Below, piece after piece: positions 1-7,426 of a stretch of 64,000 nucleotides of DNA. Position numbers and translations under genes: made by a program. Numbering within the stretch: position 1 is the stretch's first letter; each line of letters opens with the position of its first letter. The notes under the pieces were generated by a model. That model was not told the origin of the DNA, did no database searches, and saw only the letters and a program-made list of their open reading frames with translations. This DNA comes from Microbacterium sp. C5A9 (GTDB lineage Bacteria; Actinomycetota; Actinomycetes; Actinomycetales; Microbacteriaceae), in contig NZ_JABXGD010000002.1 in NCBI RefSeq assembly GCF_022627955.1, forward strand, positions 496,001-560,000, written 5' to 3'.

Positions 1-12
1 CCAGAGTAGTCC

Positions 13-52
13 GGCTCGGCTGGCGCAACATATCGGGTGCATCAGCCGAGCC
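13..52 (-). terminator. Possible terminator stem-loop after polA
   Basis: The arms GGCTCGGCTG (13-22) and CAGCCGAGCC (43-52) are perfectly complementary, giving a 10-bp stem with a 20-nt loop just beyond the polA stop codon. No T-run follows, so it may only weakly terminate or may protect the mRNA 3' end. Confidence 0.45.
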
Positions 53-60
53 GCGGCGAC

Positions 61-2694
61 TCAGTGGGCCGCTTCGTTCCAATCGCGTCCGCGACCGACC
101 TGCACGTCCAACGGAACAGTGAGATCGGCGGCATCGCCCATGCGCGCGCGCACGATCCGCTCGGTCGCATCCCACTCGCCCGGGGCGACCTCGACGACGA
201 GCTCGTCGTGGATCTGCAGGAGCACGCGAGAGCTCAGGCCCTCCGTGCGGAGGTCGTTGTGGATGTGCAGCAGCGCGATCTTCATGATGTCGGCGGCGCT
301 CCCCTGGATGGGGGCGTTGAGCGCCGCGCGCTCGGCGTTCTCGCGCAGCACCCGGTTGGGGCTCGCGAGGTCGGGGAACGGTCGACGACGACCGAAGATC
401 GTCTCGGTGTAGCCGACCTCCTTCGCCTGCATCACCGAGGCGCGGAGGTAATCGCGCACCGCGCCGAATCGGGCGAAGTACTCGACCATCAACTGCTTCG
501 CCTCGGACTGCTCGATGCGAAGCTGCTTCGACAGGCCGAACGCCGAGAGGCCGTAGACGAGTCCGTACGACATCGCCTTGACCTTGGTGCGCATGGCAGC
601 CGTGACGTCGCTCGGATCGACGCCGAACACTCGCGCACCGACGAAACGGTGCAGATCCTCGCCGCTGTTGAACGCCTCGATCAATCCTTCGTCGCCGGAG
701 AGGTGCGCCATGATGCGCATCTCGATCTGCGAGTAGTCGGCGGTGAGCAGGGCGTCGTACCCCTCCCCGACCTGGAACGCGCTGCGGATGCGCCGGGACT
801 CCTCGGTGCGCACCGGGATGTTCTGCAGGTTGGGATCGGTGCTCGACAGGCGACCCGTCTGGCTTCCGGTCTGAACGTAGGTCGTGTGCACACGATCGTC
901 GGCGCCGATCGCCGTGTCGAGCGATTCGATGATCTGGCGGAGCTTGGTCGCCTCACGGTGCTGCAGGAGAAGCCCGAGGAACGGATGCGGGTGACTCTCC
1001 TGCAGATCGGCGAGCACCGCGGCATCCGTCGAGTACCCCGTCTTCGTCTTGCGCGTCTTGGGCAGCTGCAGGTCGTCGAACAGCACTTCCTGCAGCTGCT
1101 TGGGAGAGCCGAGGTTGAACTCTCTGCCGACGATGCCGAAAGCCTCCTGTGCGATCGTCTCGGCGCGCGTGGCGAGCTCGCCGGAGAAGGTCGAGAGCAC
1201 CTCATGCGAGACTGCCACACCGGCGATCTCCATGTCGGCGAGCGTGGTCAGGGTCGGAAGCTCGATGTCGGTGAGCACCGCGGCGACTGATTCCGGGATG
1301 TCCTCGCGGAGGGCGGCAGCCACCCGCAGAGCGAACCAGGCTTCCTGAGACGGCGTGGCCCCCTCGGTCTCCGGCACCAGCTGGGAGGGATCAGCCTCGG
1401 GCAGCTTCTCGCCGAGGTACCGTTCGACCAGATCGCTGAGCGTCTTGTCGGGGAAGCTCGGGCGCAGCAGCCAGCCGGCCAGGCTCGTGTCGTAGGCGAG
1501 GCCGCCGAGGCGGACCCCCTGGCGAAGCAGCGCCTTCACCTGAGGCTTGGCGTCGTGCAAGACCTTGGGTGCCGCGGATTCGAGCCACTCGCGCACCGGG
1601 GCTGCGACGTCGTCGCTCCAGTCGAGATCCCGCAGTTCGGCGTCGGTCGCGGCGCCGAGTCGCGTGGGAACGCCGCCCTGAGTGACGATCTTCAGAGACA
1701 CCTCTCCCGTCTGCGCGCCGGCCCAGGTCGCGAACTCGGACCCGCTGATCTCGACCGGTGCGGGAAGCACGACGATGGATGCCGGATCGTCGGCCACCTC
1801 GCCGGCGCCGACCGCCTCGAACACGCGAGGAAGGAGCGTGCGGAACTCGAGGCGCGCGAAGATGTCGCGCACGGCCTGCGCATCGATCGGCGTGACCGCG
1901 AGGTCGTCGGGAGCGACGGGGAGTTCGACGTCGGTGAGCAGCCGGTTGAGCCTGCGGTTGCGGCGCACATCCTCGATGTGATCGCGCAGGTTGCCGCCGA
2001 CCACGCCCTTGATCTCGCCGGATCGGTCGAGCAGCTCGTCGAGCGAGCCGAACTGGGTGAGCCACTTCACCGCGGTCTTCTCGCCCACCTTCGGCACGCC
2101 GGGCAGGTTGTCGCTCGTCTCCCCCACCAGTGCGGCGATGTCCGGGTACTGCTCGGGGCGCACGCCGTATCGCTCCTGCACGGTCGTCGGGTCGTAGCGC
2201 TTCAGCTGCGAGACGCCCTGCACCGACGGGTAGAGCAGGGTGACCTGATCGGTGACGAGCTGGATCGTGTCACGGTCGCCGGAGACGACGAGCACGTCGT
2301 ACCCCTTCTCCGCGCCCTGAGAGGAGAGCGTGGCGAGGATGTCGTCCGCCTCGACGCCCTCCTTCGTGAGGACGGGGATGGACATCGCCGCGAGGCAGTC
2401 CTGGAGGAGCGGGATCTGACCACGGAACTCCTGCGGCGTCTCCGACCGCGTCGCCTTGTACTCCGGGTACTCGTCGGTGCGGAACGAGTGGCGGGACGTG
2501 TCGAACGCGATGGCCAGGTGGGTCGGCTGCTCGGCCTTGATGAGGTTGACCAGCATCGACAGGAAGCCGTAGATGGCGTTCGTGTGCTGGTTGTCCTTGG
2601 TCGTGAAGTTCTCGACCGGGAGGGCGAAGAAGGCACGATAGGCGAGCGAATGGCCGTCGACGACCATGAGGGTAGGCTTTGCGGAGTCCGTCAC
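61..2694 (-). CDS. polA: DNA polymerase I
   Basis: This 877-residue protein fills gaps and removes RNA primers during replication and repair. An N-terminal 5'-3' exonuclease domain (about 1-300, starting MVVDGHSLAYRAF) is followed by a degenerate 3'-5' exonuclease-like domain (about 310-480) and a family A polymerase domain. Polymerase motif A DYSQIEMR lies near 652, motif B RTKVKAMSYGLVYG near 700 and motif C QIHDELVVE near 827. I do not see the acidic residues of an active proofreading site, as is usual for actinobacterial PolA. The GTG start at 2694 is preferred because TAGGCT lies exactly 6 nt upstream with no Shine-Dalgarno, which suggests a leaderless mRNA. An ATG at 2667 is the alternative. 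The divergent neighbour is a hotdog thioesterase. Confidence 0.98.
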   Translation of the reverse strand: MTDSAKPTLMVVDGHSLAYRAFFALPVENFTTKDNQHTNAIYGFLSMLVNLIKAEQPTHLAIAFDTSRHSFRTDEYPEYKATRSETPQEFRGQIPLLQDCLAAMSIPVLTKEGVEADDILATLSSQGAEKGYDVLVVSGDRDTIQLVTDQVTLLYPSVQGVSQLKRYDPTTVQERYGVRPEQYPDIAALVGETSDNLPGVPKVGEKTAVKWLTQFGSLDELLDRSGEIKGVVGGNLRDHIEDVRRNRRLNRLLTDVELPVAPDDLAVTPIDAQAVRDIFARLEFRTLLPRVFEAVGAGEVADDPASIVVLPAPVEISGSEFATWAGAQTGEVSLKIVTQGGVPTRLGAATDAELRDLDWSDDVAAPVREWLESAAPKVLHDAKPQVKALLRQGVRLGGLAYDTSLAGWLLRPSFPDKTLSDLVERYLGEKLPEADPSQLVPETEGATPSQEAWFALRVAAALREDIPESVAAVLTDIELPTLTTLADMEIAGVAVSHEVLSTFSGELATRAETIAQEAFGIVGREFNLGSPKQLQEVLFDDLQLPKTRKTKTGYSTDAAVLADLQESHPHPFLGLLLQHREATKLRQIIESLDTAIGADDRVHTTYVQTGSQTGRLSSTDPNLQNIPVRTEESRRIRSAFQVGEGYDALLTADYSQIEMRIMAHLSGDEGLIEAFNSGEDLHRFVGARVFGVDPSDVTAAMRTKVKAMSYGLVYGLSAFGLSKQLRIEQSEAKQLMVEYFARFGAVRDYLRASVMQAKEVGYTETIFGRRRPFPDLASPNRVLRENAERAALNAPIQGSAADIMKIALLHIHNDLRTEGLSSRVLLQIHDELVVEVAPGEWDATERIVRARMGDAADLTVPLDVQVGRGRDWNEAAH

Positions 2695-2700
2695 CCTGTC

Positions 2701-2706
2701 AGCCTA
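2701..2706 (-). promoter_or_regulatory. -10 element of polA, leaderless
   Basis: On the minus strand TAGGCT ends 6 nt before the GTG start of polA, so transcription would begin at or next to the start codon. The same spacing is seen before pdtaR, tetR and rarA. No convincing -35 box is visible. Confidence 0.55.
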
Positions 2707-2739
2707 ACGATGACGGCAGACACTCGCCGAGGAGGAACC

Positions 2740-3168
2740 ATGACCGAGACCGCGACCACTGCAGGACTCGACTGGGCTGCCGCCCGCGGCATGGGCGCGC
2801 TCGCCGACAAGATGGGCATCGAGATCCTCGAGTTCACCGTGGAACGCAGCGTCGCGACCATGCCGGTGGAGGGCAACACCCAGCCGGTGGGTCTCATGCA
2901 CGGCGGGGCCTACGTCGTGCTCGGTGAATCGCTCGGATCGATGTCGGCGAATCTGCATGCGGGCCCGGGTCGGCTCGCGGTCGGCCTCGACATCAACGCG
3001 ACCCACACGCGATCCGCCACGTCGGGAATCGTGACCGGCGTGTGCACGCCGGTCCACCTGGGGCGCACGGTCACGGTGCACGAGATCGTCGTGAGCGACG
3101 ATCAGGGGCGCCGCTGCTCGACGATCCGCATCACGAACGTGATCAAGGACGCTCCCGCCGCGGGCTGA
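2740..3168 (+). CDS. Hotdog-fold thioesterase (PaaI/YdiI type)
   Basis: The 142-residue product fits the single-domain hotdog acyl-CoA thioesterases in length. The active-site segment GLMHGGAYVVLGESLGS contains the conserved HGG and the catalytic glutamate, and INATHTRSAT matches the second conserved strand. The ATG at 2740 follows a strong GAGGAGG about 5 nt upstream. A longer open frame upstream is only antisense to polA. The gene diverges from polA and converges on the GNAT gene, with the two 3' ends overlapping by 26 bp. The likely substrate is a small aromatic or short-chain acyl-CoA. The exact one cannot be read from sequence. Confidence 0.85.
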   Translation: MTETATTAGLDWAAARGMGALADKMGIEILEFTVERSVATMPVEGNTQPVGLMHGGAYVVLGESLGSMSANLHAGPGRLAVGLDINATHTRSATSGIVTGVCTPVHLGRTVTVHEIVVSDDQGRRCSTIRITNVIKDAPAAG

Positions 3169-3706
3169 GCGGCTCTTCCAGCAGCAGTTGGAAGAGCACG
3201 TGGTCCTGCCACTCCCCCGCGATGTGGAGGTACTTCGGTGCCAGTCCGATGCGCTCGAAGCCGTTCGCGGTGAGCACCCGCTGCGAGGCGAGGTTGTGCA
3301 GCAGCGTCGCAGCCTGGATGCGGTGCAGAAGCAGATCGTCACGGGCGTACTCGGAGATCGCTCGGACGCCCCGCGACGCCAGGCCGCGACGGGCGTGGCC
3401 GGAGTCGACCCAGTAGCCGAGATCGGCGCTGCGGAACGCTCCGCGCACGATGTTGTTGAGATTGACGCGACCCACGATCCGACCATCGTGGGACTCGATG
3501 ACGAAGCGTGCGCCTCGTCCGTCCGCGGCATCCACGACGCACTGACGCACATGCGTCTCCTGCCACTCCGCGGTGTAGAACGAATCGTCTCGGAGCGGCT
3601 CCCACGGAGCCAGGTGATCCCGGTTCGAGGCATAGGCGCGTGCGAGTTCTTCACCGTCTCCGGCGCGGATCTCGCGAAGGACGTGCTCCGCGTCGAGCGG
3701 ACGCAC
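3143..3706 (-). CDS. GNAT N-acetyltransferase, RimJ/RimL type
   Basis: This 187-residue protein has the GNAT fold of the RimJ/RimL group, which transfers acetyl from acetyl-CoA to protein N-termini or small amines. The strand-loop segment GRVNLNNIVRGAFRSADLGYWVD is followed by the acetyl-CoA binding segment GHARRGLASRGVRAI and a late LASQRVLTANGFERIG segment, in the family order. The start is taken as GTG at 3706, 4 nt after the pdtaR stop codon, so the two are probably co-transcribed. A purine-rich GGGGAG lies only 1-2 nt before this GTG, so a slightly different start is possible. The 3' end overlaps the convergent thioesterase gene. The substrate is unknown. Confidence 0.85.
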   Translation of the reverse strand: MRPLDAEHVLREIRAGDGEELARAYASNRDHLAPWEPLRDDSFYTAEWQETHVRQCVVDAADGRGARFVIESHDGRIVGRVNLNNIVRGAFRSADLGYWVDSGHARRGLASRGVRAISEYARDDLLLHRIQAATLLHNLASQRVLTANGFERIGLAPKYLHIAGEWQDHVLFQLLLEEPLSPRRERP

Positions 3707-3710
3707 TCCC

Positions 3711-4331
3711 CTACTTCTTCGGAGCGAGCTGCTCGATGATCGCCTTCGCGACGTCCTGCATCGTGAGACGGCGATCCATCGAGGCCTTCTGGATCCAGCG
3801 GAACGCCTCGGGCTCCGACAGGCCCATCTTCTCGTTCAGCAGGCCCTTGGCACGGTCGACGAGCTTGCGGGTCTCGAAGCGCTCGACCATGTCGGCGACC
3901 TCGGCCTCGAGCGTGATGATCTGCTCGTGGCGCGCCAGCGCGATCTCGATCGCCGGGAGAAGGTCGTTCGGCGTGAACGGCTTGACGACGTACGCCAGCG
4001 CACCGGCCTCGCTCGCCCGCTCCACGAGTTCCTTCTGGCTGAAGGCGGTGAGGAGCACGACGGGGGCGATGTTGCCCTTGTGCAGCTTCTCGGCTGCGCT
4101 GATGCCGTCGAGCTGGGGCATCTTCACGTCCATGATGACCAGGTCGGGGCGAAGCTCGGTCGCGAGCGCGACTGCGGTCTCGCCGTCACCTGCCTCGCCG
4201 ACCACATCGAAGCCGTTGTCGCGGAGGATCTCGACGATGTCGAGACGGATCAGCGACTCGTCCTCGGCGACGACGACGCGTCGGGGTGCGGATGCCGTGG
4301 GCTGCTCAGCTGCCTGTTCTTGCTCGGTCAC
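3711..4331 (-). CDS. pdtaR: ANTAR-domain response regulator, PdtaR-like
   Basis: The 206-residue product is a two-component response regulator that binds RNA instead of DNA. The receiver domain (about 18-130) has the acidic pair EDE, phospho-acceptor D68 in VIMDVKMPQLDG, the T of LLTAF and the K of VVKPF. The C-terminal ANTAR domain (about 145-203) has the conserved VDRAKGLLNEKMGLSEPEAF. In mycobacteria the orthologue sits near polA and pyk and is phosphorylated by the kinase PdtaS, which is not in this window. The gene starts with GTG at 4331. TAGGAT lies 6 nt upstream, implying a leaderless transcript. ANTAR proteins typically act by terminator antitermination on target mRNAs. Confidence 0.92.
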   Translation of the reverse strand: MTEQEQAAEQPTASAPRRVVVAEDESLIRLDIVEILRDNGFDVVGEAGDGETAVALATELRPDLVIMDVKMPQLDGISAAEKLHKGNIAPVVLLTAFSQKELVERASEAGALAYVVKPFTPNDLLPAIEIALARHEQIITLEAEVADMVERFETRKLVDRAKGLLNEKMGLSEPEAFRWIQKASMDRRLTMQDVAKAIIEQLAPKK

Positions 4332-4337
4332 GACTCC

Positions 4338-4343
4338 ATCCTA
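4338..4343 (-). promoter_or_regulatory. -10 element of pdtaR, leaderless
   Basis: TAGGAT on the minus strand ends 6 nt before the GTG start, the same arrangement as at polA and rarA. GGAG also occurs inside the 6-nt gap but is too close to the start to act as a normal ribosome-binding site. Confidence 0.55.
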
Positions 4344-4431
4344 CTGGAGAGCGTGGTCGCCGTTCCTGAAGGCGGTGGGCGTGGCCGCTGAGCGGTGTGT
4401 CCTGCGATAAGGTCGAACACGCGACACACGA

Positions 4432-4514
4432 GCCGGCGTGGCGGAATGGCAGACGCGGAGCACTCAAAATGCTTTGTCCGAAAGGGCGTGTGGGTTCGAG
4501 TCCCACCGCCGGCA
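4432..4514 (+). tRNA. tRNA-Leu (anticodon CAA)
   Basis: The acceptor arms GCCGGCG (4432-4438) and CGCCGGC (4507-4513) pair perfectly. The anticodon stem GAGCA/TGCTT closes the loop CTCAAAA, which gives anticodon CAA. A long variable arm of class II type follows, then the T arm GTGGG-TTCGAGT-CCCAC. The discriminator is A and no CCA is encoded. It reads the UUG codon. It sits at the border of the small accessory block at 4.6-8.1 kb. Confidence 0.95.
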
Positions 4515-4632
4515 CTCTCAGTCTTTCGTCCGACCGATCCGCCGCTCGGCCACGATGCGATCTCCGTCGCGATGCGCGCCGTGAGCGTCGCCCCGGAGAG
4601 CCGCCGCAGCCGTGATGCCCCGTCACCCTCGA

Positions 4633-4638
4633 TATCAT
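4633..4638 (+). promoter_or_regulatory. -10 element of the TetR gene, leaderless
   Basis: TATCAT ends 6 nt before the ATG at 4645. This spacing matches the other leaderless starts in the window and decides the start codon in favour of 4645 over the ATG at 4612. Confidence 0.5.
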
Positions 4639-4644
4639 CGGGAG

Positions 4645-5250
4645 ATGACCGATCCCTCCCCCGGTGCCCCCCGCGCCCGGGGCCGATACGCGAAGGGCAT
4701 CGCCCGGCGTCAGGAGATCCTCGACAAGGCGATCGAGGTCTTCGCCCGACGTGGCTCGAAGAAGACCACGCTCCGTGCGATCGCGGAGGAGGTGGGCGTG
4801 ACCCACGCGGCCCTCACGCACTACTTCGGCTCTCTGGAGGAGCTGCTCGTCGCCGTGTATCGGGAGTCGGAGCGGCGTACGGATGACGAGCATCCGAAGC
4901 AGAGCGATCTGAGCCCCGCGATGATGATGAAGGTCTCCGCCGAGGAGAACCGCACGATCCCCGGATTGGTGCAGCTGTACTCGATGCTGGTGACCACCGC
5001 CCTCGAGGAGAACCACCCGGTGGCCCATGAGTTCGCCACGCAGCGCTTCTCCCGGCTTCGGACGGAGATGGCGGGGCGCGTGCGGGCCATGCAGGAGTCC
5101 GGGCAACTGCGTGACGATCTCGACCCGAGCCTCGTCGCGGCGCTCGTGATCGCGGCGTCCGACGGTCTGCAGACGCAGTGGCTGCTCGATCCCGCGGTCG
5201 ACCACGAAGCGGCTCTCGAGATGCTGGACCGCCTGCTCGCTCGCGACTGA
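4645..5250 (+). CDS. TetR/AcrR family transcriptional regulator
   Basis: The 201-residue protein has an N-terminal TetR helix-turn-helix (about 15-62: RRQEILDKAIEVFARRG, then TTLRAIAEEVGVTHAALTHY) and a divergent C-terminal ligand domain, as expected for one-component repressors. The start at ATG 4645 is chosen because of TATCAT 6 nt upstream. An ATG at 4612 would add MMPRHPRYHRE. The gene points toward the sugar-type operon (convergent), so it has no shared divergent promoter with it and its target is not obvious. A strong bidirectional stem-loop follows it. The ligand is unknown. Confidence 0.88.
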   Translation: MTDPSPGAPRARGRYAKGIARRQEILDKAIEVFARRGSKKTTLRAIAEEVGVTHAALTHYFGSLEELLVAVYRESERRTDDEHPKQSDLSPAMMMKVSAEENRTIPGLVQLYSMLVTTALEENHPVAHEFATQRFSRLRTEMAGRVRAMQESGQLRDDLDPSLVAALVIAASDGLQTQWLLDPAVDHEAALEMLDRLLARD

Positions 5251-5300
5251 GCCCCTGGCTCGGCGGCAGGCGCACGTCCACGCCCCCTGATCACACGTGA

Positions 5301-5342
5301 AGGCCCTCGGGCCGCCGGTCAGGTCCGGCGGCCCGAGGGCCT
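5301..5342. terminator. Bidirectional terminator between convergent genes
   Basis: An 18-bp perfect stem (5301-5318 with 5325-5342, loop TCAGGT) begins AGGCCCTCGG and ends CCGAGGGCCT. It lies between the stop codon of the TetR gene and that of the convergent oxidoreductase gene and can serve both strands. Confidence 0.85.
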
Positions 5343-5362
5343 GGGTGCGCAGTGCGGTCGCG

Positions 5363-6487
5363 TCAGAGCGTCGCTGCGAACGGGTCGAAGCCCGCGGGGA
5401 GCAGCGGCACGGGTGCGACCGTGCTCTCGACCACGACGGTGGTACCCGTCGCCGCGGCCTCCTGTGCGGAGAGCAGGACGTCGAGCACGTGGAAGCCGAG
5501 CTCGCCAGAGGCGACATGCGGACGCCCCTCGGCGATCGCACGAACCATGTCGAGCGCACCGAGACCGCGGCCGACCTCGGTGTCTTCGTGCTCGATCTCG
5601 ATCCACTCCTGCGTGAAGGACATGCCGTCGCGGATCACGCCGAGCGGCTTCACGTAGGCGATGCGGCCCGCGAACGTGTTCGGGTCGGGGATCACGATCG
5701 TTCCCTCGGTGCCGTGGATCTCGACGATGCCGTGGCGCTCGAGCGCGGAGTCGAAGCTCAGCAGGCTCTGCGCCTGCGCTCCGGCCTCGAACGCCGTGAC
5801 GATCTGGATCGTCGACGGCACCTCCACCGGGAACGTGGTTCCGGCGTTCGGCCCGGCGTGGATCTGACGCTCTTCCCGAGCCTTCGAACCGACAGCGGAC
5901 ACCCGGTCGACGGGGCCGAGCAGGCTCACGAGCGCCGAGAAGTAGTACGGCCCCATGTCGAGCAGCGGACCTGCACCCTCGGCGAACAGGAAGGCGGGGC
6001 TCGGGTGCCAGAGGTCGGGACCCTGGGTCTGGAACACGGTCTGCGCGAACAGCGGTCGACCGATCACGCCGTCGTCGATCGCCCGGCGTGCGGCCTGGAA
6101 GCCGGGGCCGAGCAGCGTGTCGGGGGCCGAGCCGACCCGGAGGCCGGCATCTGCCGCCTCACGCAGGAGCTCCGCGGCGCCGACGCGATCGAGGCCCAGC
6201 GGCTTCTCGGTCCACACGTGCTTGCCGGCGGCGATCGCGGCGCGGGAGACCTCGATGTGCACGGCCGGGATGGTGAGGTTCACGACGAGGTCGACGCCCG
6301 GGTGGGCGAGCACATCTGCCGCAGAGCCGAACGCGGGCACACCGTACTTCTCGGCCTGTGCCTGAGCCCGGTCCACCAGCAGATCGCCGACGATGAGAAC
6401 CTCGACGTCGGGGAACGACGACAGGTTCTCGAGGTAGGTGTCGCTGATGACTCCGACGCCGATGATTCCGATGCCGACCGCGCTCAT
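5363..6487 (-). CDS. Gfo/Idh/MocA family NAD(P)-dependent oxidoreductase
   Basis: This 374-residue cytosolic enzyme oxidises or reduces a sugar or cyclitol using NAD(P). The N-terminal Rossmann fold has IGIIGVGVISDTYLENL. The family EKP motif appears as TEKPLGLDRVGA near residue 100 and carries the catalytic lysine. The C-terminal Gfo/Idh/MocA substrate domain fills the rest. The ATG at 6487 overlaps the stop of the upstream isomerase gene by 4 nt (ATGA), so the two are translationally coupled. Such pairs usually act in inositol or rare-sugar breakdown or rearrangement. No transporter is present here, so the substrate is open. Confidence 0.9.
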   Translation of the reverse strand: MSAVGIGIIGVGVISDTYLENLSSFPDVEVLIVGDLLVDRAQAQAEKYGVPAFGSAADVLAHPGVDLVVNLTIPAVHIEVSRAAIAAGKHVWTEKPLGLDRVGAAELLREAADAGLRVGSAPDTLLGPGFQAARRAIDDGVIGRPLFAQTVFQTQGPDLWHPSPAFLFAEGAGPLLDMGPYYFSALVSLLGPVDRVSAVGSKAREERQIHAGPNAGTTFPVEVPSTIQIVTAFEAGAQAQSLLSFDSALERHGIVEIHGTEGTIVIPDPNTFAGRIAYVKPLGVIRDGMSFTQEWIEIEHEDTEVGRGLGALDMVRAIAEGRPHVASGELGFHVLDVLLSAQEAAATGTTVVVESTVAPVPLLPAGFDPFAATL

Positions 6488-7308
6488 CGTGCGAACCCAC
6501 CCTCGACGAGGAACGAGTAACTGGCCGCGATGTCGGCGAAGACGTCACCAGGGGCGTTGTCGTACTCGATGATCGCGTACTTCAGGTCGGTCGCGGCGCG
6601 CAGCGCGTCGGCGAGAGGCACGTCGCCCGTGCCGGCGTGACGCTGGTCGAGCGCGCCGGAGCCGAACTCGGGTGCGCCGGGCGCGAAGGGGTTGCTCGCG
6701 GGAGCGACGCCGTCCTTGACGTGCGCCGCGACGAGCCGGTCGCCGAGGCGCGAGACGAGCGCAGGCACGTCCTGCCCGCCGACGAGCGCCCAGTACAGGT
6801 CGAGTTCGATGGCGACCCGGGCATCGGTGAGGGCCACGAAGCGCTCGAAGGCGGTCTCGCCGTCGAAGCTCTCGACGAACTCCTGTGCGTGGTTGTGGTA
6901 TCCGACCGAGAGCCCGAACCCGGCCGCCGTCTCGACGAGCGCGTTCAGCCGGTCGGCGATGTCCGTCACGCCCTCGAGCGTGAACCAGCGCTCCGGTGCG
7001 ACGAACGGGTCGATGACGGTCGTCAGACCGACCTTCGCAGCGGCCTCGAAGACGACCTCGGGAGCAGGGGTCGGGATGGAGCCGTCCGGCGTCCACAGCT
7101 CGTCCGACAGCAGCGGCGCGTGGCCGGTGGGTGAGGCGAGTCCGGCGGCATCGAGCGCGGCGCGGATCTCGTCGGGGCGACGCACGAAGTCGAATGCCTC
7201 GACCTTGCGCAGGCCGATCGCCGCGAGCTTCTCGAGCGATCCCTCCATGTCGGCGGAGAACTCCGCTGCGAGTGTGTACAGCTGGACTGAGGCTTCTGGC
7301 AGGGCCAC
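6484..7308 (-). CDS. Sugar phosphate isomerase/epimerase (AP endonuclease 2 fold)
   Basis: The 274-residue product is a TIM-barrel protein of the xylose-isomerase-like / AP endonuclease family 2 group, which includes inosose isomerases and dehydratases. Conserved segments are VQLYTLAAEF at the start, GLSVGYHNHAQEF, VAIELDLYWA and LVAAHVKDG, which supply the metal-binding E, D and H residues. The start is GTG at 7308, with AAGGAAGG 5-8 nt upstream. It is the first gene of a two-gene operon with the oxidoreductase. Two inverted repeats in its promoter region (7331-7358 and 7371-7388) suggest control by a dedicated repressor. Confidence 0.85.
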   Translation of the reverse strand: MALPEASVQLYTLAAEFSADMEGSLEKLAAIGLRKVEAFDFVRRPDEIRAALDAAGLASPTGHAPLLSDELWTPDGSIPTPAPEVVFEAAAKVGLTTVIDPFVAPERWFTLEGVTDIADRLNALVETAAGFGLSVGYHNHAQEFVESFDGETAFERFVALTDARVAIELDLYWALVGGQDVPALVSRLGDRLVAAHVKDGVAPASNPFAPGAPEFGSGALDQRHAGTGDVPLADALRAATDLKYAIIEYDNAPGDVFADIAASYSFLVEGGFAR

Positions 7309-7330
7309 GGTGACCTTCCTTCGTTGTGCG

Positions 7331-7358
7331 ATCGCTGACGACCCACGTCGTCAGCGAT
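7331..7358. promoter_or_regulatory. Candidate operator, perfect inverted repeat
   Basis: The arms ATCGCTGACGAC (7331-7342) and GTCGTCAGCGAT (7347-7358) are perfectly complementary around a 4-nt spacer. The repeat lies 23 nt upstream of the isomerase start, where a repressor would block transcription. It could instead be an mRNA leader hairpin. Confidence 0.5.
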
Positions 7359-7370
7359 CAGATTAGCAGA

Positions 7371-7388
7371 AACCTCCATGTGGAAGTT
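7371..7388. promoter_or_regulatory. Candidate second operator, imperfect palindrome
   Basis: AACCTCCA and TGGAAGTT are complementary at 7 of 8 positions around a TG centre. The site is upstream of the first inverted repeat and overlaps the expected promoter of the isomerase-oxidoreductase operon. The 18-bp size suits a LacI- or GntR-type repressor, but no such gene is adjacent. Confidence 0.35.
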
Positions 7389-7426
7389 GTCAGAATCGCA
7401 GCCCGTCCCCGTGTCGGGATATCAGG

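Noticed and set aside
1555..2739. N-terminal extension of the thioesterase frame
   Set aside because: It runs antisense to polA. The ATG at 2740 has a strong ribosome-binding site and starts the hotdog domain.
3173..3196. CTCTTCCA/TGGAAGAG stem as a terminator for the thioesterase gene
   Set aside because: The stem is real but only 8 bp, lacks a T-run and lies in the GNAT coding sequence. I cannot separate it from coding constraint.
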